A DNA stretch of 64,000 nucleotides, taken from assembly GCA_021791615.1 (NCBI GenBank), contig JAJYWG010000352.1:62330-126329 (forward strand), written 5' to 3'. This DNA comes from Actinomycetes bacterium (GTDB lineage: Bacteria; Actinomycetota; Acidimicrobiia; Acidimicrobiales; RAAP-2). Position 1 is the first letter of the stretch. Every line of letters begins with the position of its first letter. Shown one piece after another: positions 17,437 through 25,831 of the stretch. The notes beneath the pieces are model-generated. The model worked only from the letters and a program-made list of their open reading frames with translations. It did not search any database and was not told the origin of the DNA. The translations under genes were made by a program, and so were the position numbers.

Positions 17437-18480
17437 CTATCGCCTCCCGTTTGGCCTGCGCCGCCGCCACGCCGACTCCTCCGCCGGGGTCACGTAGCCA
17501 GCGTCGGCAGGATCGAGATTGACGCCGGGAGGCACGACTTCGTCGATCCGGTCCAACGTCTCGTCATCGAGCTGGACATCGGCCACAGCAAGTTGGCCGT
17601 CCAGGTGCTGGTGGGTCCGGGGCCCGACGATGGCCGACGTGACACCAGGATGTGCCAGCACGAACCCGAGGGACAGTCCGATGAGGGTCGTTCCCGCATC
17701 GGCGGCGATCTCTTCGAGCCGAGGGAGCACGTCGACCTTGCGCTGGCTTGCCGGCGTGGTGGGGTCGAAGCGAGGGAGCATGACCGCTCGGCGACTCGGC
17801 GGGATGCGCCCGGTCTCGTCCTTCAGGTGCCGGCCTCCCGACAGCCAACCGCCGTTCAGCGGGCTCCACGCGATGACTCCCATGCCGTAGCGCTGGCACG
17901 TGGGAAGCACTGACGTCTCGATCCCCCGGGCGAGGATCGAGTACGGCGGCTGTTCACACCGGAAGCGTTCGTGACCCCTTCGCTCAGCCACCCAGTGCGA
18001 CTCGACGATTGCTTCGGCCGGAAACGTCGAACATCCGGCATATCGGATCTTGCCCGCGTGGACCAGGTCCGAGAGGGCGGACAAGGTGTCGTCGATGTCG
18101 GTCTCTGGCTCAGGTCTGTGCACCTGGTACAGATCGATCCACTCCGTCTGAAGGCGCCGTAGGGATGATTCGACCTCGGTGATGATCCACCGGCGGCTGT
18201 TCCCCTTCTGGTTTCGATCGGGTCCCATCGGGCCGTGGAACTTCGTGGCCAGCACCACGTTGTCGCGTCGGCCAGCCAAGGCTTTGCCCACGATGGTCTC
18301 GGACTCTCCCCCCGAGTACACATCGGCGGAGTCCACGAAGTTCACCCCGGCATCGAGTGCCTTGTGGATGATCGCGATCGAATCATCGTGATCGGTGTTG
18401 CCGAACGCCCCGAACATCATGGCGCCGAGGCAGTACGTGCTGACGTTGACCCCGGTGGAGCCGAGAGAGCGGTAGCGCAT
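17437..18480 (-). CDS. Aldo/keto reductase
   Basis: 347 residues from ATG 18480, with AAGGAG about 11 bases upstream. TIM-barrel aldo/keto reductase: catalytic Asp and Tyr in VDSADVYSGG, Lys in LATKFHG, His in YQVHRPEPE; the NADPH-binding end has GLSLGFVLAHPGVTSAIVG. It resembles the general stress/AKR11-like subgroup. It should reduce aldehydes or ketones with NADPH in the cytoplasm; the substrate cannot be told. Neighbours (tRNAs upstream, IS debris beyond its start) give no pathway hint. Confidence 0.9.
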   Translation of the reverse strand: MRYRSLGSTGVNVSTYCLGAMMFGAFGNTDHDDSIAIIHKALDAGVNFVDSADVYSGGESETIVGKALAGRRDNVVLATKFHGPMGPDRNQKGNSRRWIITEVESSLRRLQTEWIDLYQVHRPEPETDIDDTLSALSDLVHAGKIRYAGCSTFPAEAIVESHWVAERRGHERFRCEQPPYSILARGIETSVLPTCQRYGMGVIAWSPLNGGWLSGGRHLKDETGRIPPSRRAVMLPRFDPTTPASQRKVDVLPRLEEIAADAGTTLIGLSLGFVLAHPGVTSAIVGPRTHQHLDGQLAVADVQLDDETLDRIDEVVPPGVNLDPADAGYVTPAEESAWRRRRPNGRR

Positions 18481-18599
18481 GAGCTGGGTCTCCTTCGTGT
18501 CGGTAGGCCAGTGCCAGTCATCCCTGCAGGCTGGCAGCAGCGTACCGTCCAGTAGTGCTCTGGGAGACGAGGTTCCGTCGGCGCTGGCTGTTGACGATC

Positions 18600-18850
18600 G
18601 AAGCGGCTTGATCGACCCGTGCTTGGTCGATGCGACCGGGGTCGACGGGATCCGATCGAGACCGTCAGCAAGCCTGGCAAGCATCGCCCTCGTGTGCACA
18701 GCACGGGCATCGTGGTCCCGATCGAGGAGCGGGACACCCGCTCGGTGAGCCGCAGATCGAGGAGCGGTTGGAGGCGCCGAGGACCTGGTCGCCTTCCCAG
18801 TGGCCGACCTCGGCCCGCTCGTCGACCGCTGCAGGGCGAGCCGAGACGGT
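18600..18850 (-). pseudogene. Decayed IS30-family transposase fragment
   Basis: Reading the minus strand from 18826, one frame gives VDERAEVGHWEGDQVLGA then NRSSI, matching the IS30 DDE-region signature (hWEGDlvlGa.nrsai). A frameshift near 18755 moves the homology to a frame with LTERVSR, where LVERtsR is expected, and a further shift leads to HDARAVHTRAMLARLADGL. No intact start, DDE triad or terminal repeat is visible, so this is a dead remnant. Confidence 0.65.
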
Positions 18851-18908
18851 GGGGAGGGCGGGGTATGTGGAGTCGTAGCGGCTGGTGGACCGGTGACCAA
18901 GGCCACAG

Positions 18909-19091
18909 ATCTTCGGCTACTTCGTACCGTCCGGTGTCCCGGCCAAGATCTCCGTCACAGCCGAGAACGCCGCCACACCCGAGAACGCCGCGCCGGCGAT
19001 CAACTGGGTCGCTTCGACAGACGGCGACACACTCATGGCCTCCTATTCGGTGACCGTCAACTACTCGGCCCAAAAGGGCCGAGCTTGCTAG
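18909..19091 (+). pseudogene. Orphan gene fragment adjoining the IS605 element
   Basis: A 60-codon open stretch without a start (in-frame TGA at 18894) reads IFGYFVPSGVPAKISVT, then AENAATPENAAPAINWV and TDGDTLMASYSVTVNYSA. Its composition looks like real beta-rich protein, not a shadow frame. The last codons run into the element-end hairpin at 19068-19087, so the original gene may have been cut there. No homologous continuation was found after 20.8 kb. Family unknown. Confidence 0.45.
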
Positions 19092-19260
19092 GCCCGGCCC
19101 CAACAACGGGGCTCCGCATCACCAATCACAGTTGCCTTCCAGGCTGTCTGGACTCCTGGTAGCCAGGAGGCCCTTTCGGGCACAGTCCTGTGGTCGCCGT
19201 ACTAGGCGGCGGGAAGGTCCGTGTGGCGTATGGCAGCGTGACTCACTGCCCAGTCATCTT
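19080..19260 (-). ncRNA. Candidate TnpB-associated omega (reRNA) transcript
   Basis: Immediately 3' of tnpB (stop at 19202) the minus strand carries stacked hairpins: GCCC-GAAA-GGGC; CTCCTGG-CTA-CCAGGAG; GGAGCCCCGTTGTTGGGGC; then the terminal hairpin at 19068-19087. TnpB guide RNAs derive from this 3' end and run out of the element into flanking DNA, which supplies the guide. Boundaries are inferred only. Confidence 0.4.
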
Positions 19261-20341
19261 CACCGCGCATGGCGATGTTGATGGCTGCGTTCCAGTCGGC
19301 CGGCAGCGACAGGCCACAACTGGTGCAGAGGAACGTGGCCTGGTTGGGCCGGTTCTTCTTGTGGGTGTGCCCGCATCCAGAGCACTGCTGGCTGGTGTAG
19401 GCGGGATCGACGTAGACCACCGGCACACCGGCTCGGACTGCTTTGTAGTCGATGAACGACCCGAGCTGGTGGAAACTCCAGGAGTGCAGCGTTGCCCGCT
19501 GGGGCTTGCGGGACCGTACCCGGTCACGGATGCCCTCGAGGTCTTCGAGAGCGATCCCATGCCCGGTGCGTTCAGCCTCGGCAACGATCTTCTTGGAGAT
19601 GCGGTGGTTGACGTCGGCGGCGAACCTGGCCTCCCGGCCAGACCTCTTCGCCAGGAGGCGTTTGGCTGATCTGGTTCCTTTCTGTTGGAGTTTGCCCCGG
19701 AGGCGCCGGTTCCGGTGGCGAACACGGTTGATCTCAGCACCCGACCAACGGGTGCTGTCGGACATGGTGGCGATGTTCACGATGCCAAGGTCCACCCCGA
19801 TGAACCCGGTCGGCTCCTCGTTCATCGGAGCGTCGGGGACAGATACCGTGGCATACAAGTAGAGGGCGCCGTTGCGGTAGAGCAGGTCACACTCGCCGAT
19901 CTGGTTCGCCTCCAGCAGTGCTGCCTGCCAGTCGGCGCAGACGAACGGCACCGACTGCGCCCGCCCGTTCACGGTCCAGATGCTCACCATGTGGTTGGCA
20001 TGATCCCAGGACAGGTTGCGGGCGTCGAAAGGCTGGGCGGTACCCCATCGGAAGGCTCGCTGCCGGGTCCGCCGGAACTCCGGCTTGCCAGAGTTGTAGG
20101 CGTCAGCCACTTTTCTGACGACATGTACCGCCGCCTGTGCTCCAAGCCCGAAGCTGTTGCGGACGTCGCCGTAAGTGACTTTTTGCAGGTCGAATCTGCG
20201 CCAGATGCGCCGGTGCCACGCCACCTGCGAGACATGGTTCGCCGCGGCGTTGCAGGCCCGCAAGGTGGACACAAGGTCGGCGGTGACCTTTCGATCCGGC
20301 ACCAGCTTCACCGGAACGACGAGCTTGGACATCACCGTCAT
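19202..20341 (-). CDS. tnpB: TnpB RNA-guided nuclease of IS605 element
   Basis: 379 residues, full length. N-terminal helix-turn-helix/wedge region, then RuvC-like catalytic motifs: GVDLGIVNIA (Asp), ALEDLEGIR (Glu) and DWNAAINIA (Asp). A four-cysteine zinc finger (CSGCGHTHKKNRPNQATFLC then TSCG) is inserted between the last two. All catalytic and zinc residues are present, so it is probably active. TnpB proteins cut DNA guided by an RNA from the element end and help retain the transposon. Confidence 0.9.
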   Translation of the reverse strand: MTVMSKLVVPVKLVPDRKVTADLVSTLRACNAAANHVSQVAWHRRIWRRFDLQKVTYGDVRNSFGLGAQAAVHVVRKVADAYNSGKPEFRRTRQRAFRWGTAQPFDARNLSWDHANHMVSIWTVNGRAQSVPFVCADWQAALLEANQIGECDLLYRNGALYLYATVSVPDAPMNEEPTGFIGVDLGIVNIATMSDSTRWSGAEINRVRHRNRRLRGKLQQKGTRSAKRLLAKRSGREARFAADVNHRISKKIVAEAERTGHGIALEDLEGIRDRVRSRKPQRATLHSWSFHQLGSFIDYKAVRAGVPVVYVDPAYTSQQCSGCGHTHKKNRPNQATFLCTSCGLSLPADWNAAINIAMRGEDDWAVSHAAIRHTDLPAA

Positions 20342-20376
20342 TTTATCACAGAGGGTGTGACAGATATACTCAGTCT

Positions 20377-20808
20377 ATGTCACCGAGATGGCAGCCAGAC
20401 CCCAATGTACGCAGGGGCAGGAGCGTCGTCCACAACCTGCACGCTCATTTGGTGTTCATCCCCAAGTACCGTCGGCGAGTGTTCTCTCAGGCCATGCTCG
20501 ACCGCATGGGCGAGGTCATGGGCGACGTGTGCGCCGACTTCGGTGCCACACTGACCGAGTTCAACGGCGAGGCTGACCATGTCCACCTCCTCGTCCAATA
20601 CCCGCCCCAGGTGCGGCTCTCAACGTTGGCCGGCAGCCTGAAGGGCGTCTCCTCCAGGTACCTCCGAGCCGAGTTTGGTCCGCAGCTCCGTAAGCACCTG
20701 TGGGGTGACCACCTGTGGTCGCCGTCCTACTTCGTCGGGTCCTGCGGAGGTGCTCCGTTGAGCATCGTGAGGGACTACATCACGAACCAGGCTTCGCCCG
20801 AAGCGTGA
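20377..20808 (+). CDS. tnpA: IS200/IS605 Y1 transposase TnpA
   Basis: 143 residues. HUH motif in ADHVHLLV and the catalytic tyrosine in IVRDYITNQ; SSRYLRAEF and LWGDHLWSPSYFVGS are typical of the family. It moves single-stranded DNA by nicking and rejoining element ends. TATACT at 20365-20370 ends six bases before the ATG with no ribosome site, so the mRNA is probably leaderless. Confidence 0.93.
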   Translation: MSPRWQPDPNVRRGRSVVHNLHAHLVFIPKYRRRVFSQAMLDRMGEVMGDVCADFGATLTEFNGEADHVHLLVQYPPQVRLSTLAGSLKGVSSRYLRAEFGPQLRKHLWGDHLWSPSYFVGSCGGAPLSIVRDYITNQASPEA

Positions 20809-21016
20809 TGTCGCTTGAGGGCGCTCCTCCTCCCGAGCCCCAAAAGGCTGGGATTCCGTCGCTTGCTCCTCCGTTGACACCTGGGGCGAGAGCTTGCACG
20901 TGGTCCGCGAACCCGCTGAACTCGGGGCGGTAGCGATGGGAGAGGGTCCCGACGAGAGGGCAACCAACGCGGCAGCCACCACCAGGAATCCCACCACGAC
21001 CCACCACGGGGTTGAG
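20809..21016. other. Region between tnpA and tRNA-Gly
   Basis: Probably includes the IS605 left end just after tnpA; nothing else is recognised. Short open frames on both strands look like shadows. Confidence 0.3.
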
Positions 21017-21087
21017 AGCGGGCGACGGGAATCGAACCCGCGTTCTCAGCTTGGGAAGCTGATGTTCTGCCTCTGAACTACGCCCGC
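21017..21087 (-). tRNA. tRNA-Gly (anticodon CCC)
   Basis: Minus strand: acceptor GCGGGCG pairs with CGCCCGC; anticodon stem TCAGC/GCTGA encloses TTCCCAA, giving CCC; the T-arm is GCGGGTTCGATTCCCG. CCA is not encoded. The 5' end lies 31 bases from the divergent dcd start. Confidence 0.93.
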
Positions 21088-21118
21088 GAGCGGCTGCCAC
21101 ACTATCGTCTTGGGGATC

Positions 21119-21685
21119 ATGGTTCTATCTGACCGCAGTATCCGCGAGGAGATCGCCGCTGGTCGTATCGTCATCGACCCCCTCGGAGACGACTGTGTAC
21201 AGCCGTCGTCCGTGGATTTGCACGTCGACCAGTACTTCCGTCTCTTTCGGAACCACACCCAGAGGGTCATCGACGTACGCGAGGATCAAGAGGACCTGAC
21301 GGAGCTGGTTGACGTGGGTACGGAGAACCCGCTGGTGTTGCATCCCGGAGAATTCGTGCTGGGATCGACCGTCGAGCGAGTTCACCTCCCCGACGACCTG
21401 GTCGCTCGACTGGAGGGCAAGTCTTCGCTCGGGCGATTGGGTCTTCTTATTCATTCGACGGCAGGGTTCGTCGACGCGGGCTGGGATGGTCATTTGACCT
21501 TGGAACTGTCGAACGTGGCCAACCTCCCGATCACGGTCTACCCCGGAATGAAGATTGGCCAGATCAGCTTCCTCAGAATGTCCACCCCGGCAGACCGTCC
21601 CTATGGTTCGTCGGGGCTCGGTTCGAAGTACCAGGGTCAGTGGGGTCCGACGCCGAGCCGATACGCCGACAACTTCCGTCGATGA
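21119..21685 (+). CDS. dcd: dCTP deaminase
   Basis: 188 residues from ATG 21119; TATCGT ends ten bases upstream, so it is probably leaderless. Typical motifs: [39 protein letters not shown] (catalytic Ser/Arg/Glu region) and [12 protein letters not shown]. It deaminates dCTP to dUTP for thymidylate synthesis; some actinobacterial members may also hydrolyse dUTP, which cannot be decided here. Its C-terminus ends [18 protein letters not shown], as in the usual family. Confidence 0.95.
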   Translation: MVLSDRSIREEIAAGRIVIDPLGDDCVQPSSVDLHVDQYFRLFRNHTQRVIDVREDQEDLTELVDVGTENPLVLHPGEFVLGSTVERVHLPDDLVARLEGKSSLGRLGLLIHSTAGFVDAGWDGHLTLELSNVANLPITVYPGMKIGQISFLRMSTPADRPYGSSGLGSKYQGQWGPTPSRYADNFRR

Positions 21686-21809
21686 ACGATCCAGTGGCGC
21701 ATCGCCCGTGCGCCATGTTCGCTTCTCGCAAGCGCTCAGCGAAAACGAGCATCGCCAGACGATCGCAATGTGACGTACCAATGGACGAAAAAAAGCCTAA
21801 GGAGGGGCA

Positions 21810-23942
21810 GTGCCGATAAGGATCGCCTTTGGAATGGCCATCACGGTGGTGGCGCTGGCCATCGCTGGCCGGAGGTTCTACTGGCTGTCACGACTGGTGC
21901 GTGCTGGCCAACCGGCACCGGATCGGACCCGGGGAAACATCTTCCGGAGGGCCGAAGCCGAGCTGACCGAAGTTGCTGGACAGCGAAAGCTTCTCAAGTG
22001 GACCGTACCGGGGACGGCGCACTTCTTCACGATGTGGGGGTTCACCATCCTCCTTCTCACCATCATCGAGGCGTATGGCGACCTCTTTCAGAAGAACTTC
22101 CACATCCCGGGGATTGGAAGGTGGGCATGGATAGGGTTCCTCGAGGACTTCTTCGCCGTCGCCGTCCTCTGCGCTCTCGTCGTGTTCACCGTGATACGGA
22201 TCAAGAACGCTCCCGCCAGGAAGGAACGCCAGTCACGCTTCTATGGCTCCCACACCGGAGCTGCATGGGTCACCCTGCTCATGATCGCCGGCGTGATGGT
22301 CACCCTGCTTCTCTACCGCGGTGCGCAGGTCGCCACCCATCCGACCCAGTTCCCCTATGACGATTGGGCATTTGCCTCACACCTCGTGGGGAATGCGCTC
22401 CGCCCGCTCGGCAGCGGTGTGAACAGCGTCCTTGCCACCGTCTTTCTGATCTTGAATGTTGCAGTCATCACTGGGTTTCTTGTCTTTGTCTCCTACTCCA
22501 AGCATCTCCACATCTTCGCGGCACCGCTCAACGTTGCGTTCTCCCGCCGGCCGCGAGCACTTGGAGCGCTCGACAAGACGCCCGACATGGACATGGAGAA
22601 CGTGACTGAGGACACCGTGTTCGGTGTCGGTCTTGTCGAGCAGTTCACCTGGAAGCAGATGTTGGACTTCGTCACCTGCACCGAGTGCGGCCGCTGCCAG
22701 TCGGTGTGTCCGGCATGGAACACGGGAAAGCCGCTGTCTCCAAAACTCCTGATCATGGGACTGCGCGACAACATGTTCTCCTCGGCGAACCGGCTCCTGG
22801 AGGAGTCTGCGGCAGGGAGGGCAGGTGCGGCAGGAGAGGCGAAGGAATGCGAGGTCGGTAACGGTGCCGCCGGTGGCGTCATCGAGGAGCCCAAGACCCT
22901 CGTTCCATTCACCATCGACCCCGACGTGCTGTGGTCGTGCACCACGTGCGGATCATGTGTCGAGCAGTGTCCTGTCGACATCGAGCACATCGACGCGATC
23001 GTGGACATGCGGCGCTACGAGGTGCTGATGGAGTCGCGCTTCCCTTCCGAGGCGGGCTTGATGTTGAGGAACATCGAAAATCAGGGCGACCCCTGGGGGC
23101 TTGGCCAGGCGAAGCGCACCGAGTGGACCGAGGCCCTCGACTTCGAGATCCCGGTGGTGACCGGCACCATTCCCGACGACGTGGAGTACCTGTACTGGGT
23201 GGGATGCGCCGGTGCGTTGGACGAACGTGCCAGAAAGGGCGTACAGGCAACTGCCAGGATGTTGCACCGGGCAGGTGTGACCTTCGCCATCTTGGGCCCC
23301 AAGGAGTCGTGCACCGGCGATCCTGCCCGTCGGCTCGGGAACGAGTACCTCTATCAGGAACAGGCCAAGGCAAATGTCGCAACGCTGAAAGATGCGCAGA
23401 CCACCAAGATCGTGGCCAGCTGTCCCCACTGCTTCAATTCGATCAAGAACGAGTACCCGGCGCTTGGCGGGGACTTCGAGGTGATACACCACGCTGAGCT
23501 ACTGGACCGCCTTGTCGCGGAGAAGAAGCTGGTGCCCGGTTCGGGCTATGCCGGGACCGTCACCTACCACGATCCGTGCTACCTCGGCCGTCATAACCGT
23601 GTGTTTGACGAGCCTCGATCAGTCATCGACGCGATACCAGGGGTTCGCCAGGTGGAGATGAAGCGGTGCCGTGAACGAGGGTTCTGCTGCGGAGCCGGAG
23701 GAGCGCGGATGTGGTTGGAAGAGACGATCGGGACCCGGGTCAACATGGATCGCACGGCCGAAGCCCTGGGCACCGGGGCCGACGTCGTCTCCACTGCCTG
23801 CCCGTACTGCATGATCATGCTCGACGACGCCGTGCGGGCCAATGCCAAGGAGGACGACGTCCGCGTACTGGACCTCTCTCAGCTCGTCGAAGAGTCACTC
23901 ACGGAGCCCGCCGGGGTGTCGGCTGACCCGGGTCCGGACTGA
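21810..23942 (+). CDS. Membrane Fe-S reductase, EtfD/HdrDE-like (electron-transfer flavoprotein dehydrogenase type)
   Basis: 710 residues from GTG 21810 behind a strong AAGGAGGGG site. The N-terminal 250 residues have five NarI-like membrane helices; then two 4Fe-4S motifs (CTECGRCQSVCP and CTTCGSCVEQCP), and two CCG domains (VGCAGALDERA ... ASCPHCFNSIKNEYP; HDPCYLGRHN ... RGFCCGAGGARMW ... STACPYC). This order matches mycobacterial EtfD (Rv0338c type), which passes electrons from beta-oxidation ETF to menaquinone. The acyl-CoA dehydrogenase at 60.5 kb would be a user of such a path. Local GC is lower than in its surroundings. Confidence 0.85.
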   Translation: MPIRIAFGMAITVVALAIAGRRFYWLSRLVRAGQPAPDRTRGNIFRRAEAELTEVAGQRKLLKWTVPGTAHFFTMWGFTILLLTIIEAYGDLFQKNFHIPGIGRWAWIGFLEDFFAVAVLCALVVFTVIRIKNAPARKERQSRFYGSHTGAAWVTLLMIAGVMVTLLLYRGAQVATHPTQFPYDDWAFASHLVGNALRPLGSGVNSVLATVFLILNVAVITGFLVFVSYSKHLHIFAAPLNVAFSRRPRALGALDKTPDMDMENVTEDTVFGVGLVEQFTWKQMLDFVTCTECGRCQSVCPAWNTGKPLSPKLLIMGLRDNMFSSANRLLEESAAGRAGAAGEAKECEVGNGAAGGVIEEPKTLVPFTIDPDVLWSCTTCGSCVEQCPVDIEHIDAIVDMRRYEVLMESRFPSEAGLMLRNIENQGDPWGLGQAKRTEWTEALDFEIPVVTGTIPDDVEYLYWVGCAGALDERARKGVQATARMLHRAGVTFAILGPKESCTGDPARRLGNEYLYQEQAKANVATLKDAQTTKIVASCPHCFNSIKNEYPALGGDFEVIHHAELLDRLVAEKKLVPGSGYAGTVTYHDPCYLGRHNRVFDEPRSVIDAIPGVRQVEMKRCRERGFCCGAGGARMWLEETIGTRVNMDRTAEALGTGADVVSTACPYCMIMLDDAVRANAKEDDVRVLDLSQLVEESLTEPAGVSADPGPD

Positions 23943-24028
23943 ACCGCGTCCCGAGTCGCTTGCCGGCGCTGAGCTCGTACCGGCGTCCAGTGCCTGCCGA
24001 CGCCCAAGCGTGGCCGGTCAATCGGATG

Positions 24029-25120
24029 TCACCCCAGAGTGCGGGGATCGACACCGGACCCGCCGGCTGCGCTGCTGGCGTAGGCCGCGAGGATGAGACG
24101 GAGGATCTCCTGGGCCTCCTCACCGCTCCAGAGCAGTGGTCCATGGCCGTCGTGGAGCCAGCGAAGCCAGTGTCGCCCTGAAGCGCGAAAGCTGCTGGCC
24201 CAGTCGTCGTCGAGCGCATGGTAACTGCGCGTCTCGCCGTCGACGTACACCTCAAGGCTGGGCTGCTGGATCCCCCGTCCGGTGCATCGGTTGACCCGCG
24301 CGAACCCTTTGCGGCCGGTCACCTCCCACCGCTCGTCGTTCGTGTAGTAATCCGACCTCAGGTACATGTCGACTGCCAGCGTGATGTCCCAGACGCCGCG
24401 GATCCCGTTCTCGTGCTCCCAGACGATCGACGAAGGAGCATCGAGCGCGATCCCCGGGACGATCTCGGTCGTGCCGATCCAGGCCCGCACCTCTCGGACC
24501 GGGCCGAAGAGCCAGAGCGCCGTGGCAAACTTGTGCCAGCCGTCATCGAAGACCAGGATCCCGCGCCCCTCCTGCATGTGGGCGAATTGCCACTGGTACG
24601 AGCTGGCTGGGACCTCCCAACCACCCCTTCCGCTCCCGACCATCTTCATGTGATAGCCGGCGACCTCGCCGATCTCCCCGGAGTGCACGATCTCCTTGAG
24701 CTTCACGAGTGGCTCGTAGAACACGTAGTTCTCCATCACCCGCAAGACACGGTCATTACGCTCGGCGGCATCGAGCATGAGGCGGGCACCGGCCAGGTCG
24801 TCGCACATGGGCTTTTGGAGGTTCACGTGCCAGCCGGCGTCGAGCATCTCCACGACGCCATCGGTGTGCAGGGGGGTGGGGAGCAGGGCTTCGACAGCGT
24901 CCACCTCCACACCGCTTGCCGCCAGCTCGGCGACCGACGACATCTGCGCGGCGTGAGGCCACTCGCGCCCTCGATCCGCCCGGCGATCCGGATCGGGGTC
25001 AACAAGGGCCACAATTTCGACATCGGGGATGTCCCTGTAGGCCAGCACGTTCAAGTCGTAGATGCGGCCGAGCCCCACAATTGCCGCCCGCACTGGCCGC
25101 CCATAGGGGACAGAGCTCAT
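24029..25120 (-). CDS. Gfo/Idh/MocA-family oxidoreductase
   Basis: 363 residues. N-terminal Rossmann motif AAIVGLGRIYDLNVL (the usual GxGxxG is altered to GLGRIY), EALLPTPLHTDGVVEMLDAG, and EKP-like catalytic segment NLQKPMCDDLAGARLM, in which Glu is replaced by Gln. The C-terminal half is the GFO/IDH/MocA beta-sheet domain with DDGWHKFATALWLFG. It likely oxidises a sugar or cyclitol-like substrate with NAD(P). ATG 25120 overlaps the VOC gene stop (ATGA), so the two are co-translated. Confidence 0.82.
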   Translation of the reverse strand: MSSVPYGRPVRAAIVGLGRIYDLNVLAYRDIPDVEIVALVDPDPDRRADRGREWPHAAQMSSVAELAASGVEVDAVEALLPTPLHTDGVVEMLDAGWHVNLQKPMCDDLAGARLMLDAAERNDRVLRVMENYVFYEPLVKLKEIVHSGEIGEVAGYHMKMVGSGRGGWEVPASSYQWQFAHMQEGRGILVFDDGWHKFATALWLFGPVREVRAWIGTTEIVPGIALDAPSSIVWEHENGIRGVWDITLAVDMYLRSDYYTNDERWEVTGRKGFARVNRCTGRGIQQPSLEVYVDGETRSYHALDDDWASSFRASGRHWLRWLHDGHGPLLWSGEEAQEILRLILAAYASSAAGGSGVDPRTLG

Positions 25121-25494
25121 CGGCTCTCGGGATCCTGCTGCAATTCGATGGTGTTCCCTGCCGGGTCGACGACCCAAATCTGGACCGTGCCAGCTCCCTG
25201 GACGGCGCGGAGATAGGGGATCTGCCGCTCTTCGAGCTCGGACACCGCCCGATCGAGATCATCCACAGCCACGCAGAAGTGGGTACCGGTGGGGTCGATG
25301 CCGCTCCCAGCCGGAGGTGCGGCGACCAGGTGGAGCTCTTGGTCCCCTACGCCATGCCAGTGGCCCGGGACCCCGGGGATCTCCGGTCGAGGAAGGTCGG
25401 CGAGCCCGAAGACGTCACGGTAGAAGCGAGCCACGTCCTCAAGCGGCGCGTCGTGGACATTGACCGACATGTGGTGGAACCTGGTCACCTTCAT
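25117..25494 (-). CDS. VOC (glyoxalase/bleomycin-resistance/dioxygenase) superfamily protein
   Basis: 125 residues from ATG 25494 with GAAAGG upstream. Two beta-alpha-beta-beta-beta modules: MKVTRFHHMSVNVHDAP...DVFGL and THFCVAVDDLDRAVSELEER...VQIWVVDPAGNTIELQQ. Metal-ligand candidates are His8 and Glu in NTIELQQ. It may be an isomerase, dioxygenase or small-molecule binding protein; substrate unknown. Coupled to the Gfo/Idh/MocA gene, it belongs to the catabolic-looking group. Confidence 0.82.
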   Translation of the reverse strand: MKVTRFHHMSVNVHDAPLEDVARFYRDVFGLADLPRPEIPGVPGHWHGVGDQELHLVAAPPAGSGIDPTGTHFCVAVDDLDRAVSELEERQIPYLRAVQGAGTVQIWVVDPAGNTIELQQDPESR

Positions 25495-25831
25495 GGCACC
25501 AACACCTTTCCCCGTGACGCGTCCTCGAAATCGGTGACTGCGCACTTGCAAGCACCGATCGATGCAAATGTCGCGTGCTCGTGCCTGGCAGGCTCCTCGA
25601 CCATAGATCCTCCGTACCCTGTCTCGCTGCTTCCCCGAGTGTGCATCGGGCGATCCGCATGTGCTCCTCGTGACACCTCGGAGCCCGATCGTTGGCATGC
25701 CCGGTCATCGGACGTCGACGACGGTACACCGTGCCTTGGGGAGCGGGCGAACGCCGGCGACCGCTGGAGCCTCAGGGCCAGTCGTTGGCCCGCCCAGGGT
25801 GGTCGCCGACCATCACCTTGGAGCGGATGGC
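25495..25831. other. 337-bp gap upstream of the VOC gene
   Basis: Probably the promoter/leader of the minus-strand VOC-Gfo pair and the trailer of the monooxygenase. No RNA gene, repeat or convincing ORF is seen. Confidence 0.35.

Larger units (their letters stand above)
19068..20830. mobile_element. IS200/IS605-family element (divergent tnpA and tnpB)
   Basis: Contains an intact Y1 transposase gene (plus) and an intact TnpB nuclease gene (minus) diverging from a 35-bp gap, the IS605 layout. A perfect hairpin CTCGGCCC-TTTT-GGGCCGAG (minus-strand sense, 19068-19087) lies beyond the tnpB 3' end, and a GCTTCG/CGAAGC hairpin overlaps the tnpA stop. These are candidate subterminal hairpins. No terminal inverted repeats or target duplication are expected for this family; exact ends are approximate. 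Confidence 0.7.

Noticed and set aside
19187..20725. 14-bp repeat CCTGTGGTCGCCGT near the tnpB end and inside tnpA as a possible element duplication
   Set aside because: One copy lies inside conserved tnpA coding sequence. A match this short is expected by chance in GC-rich DNA of this length.
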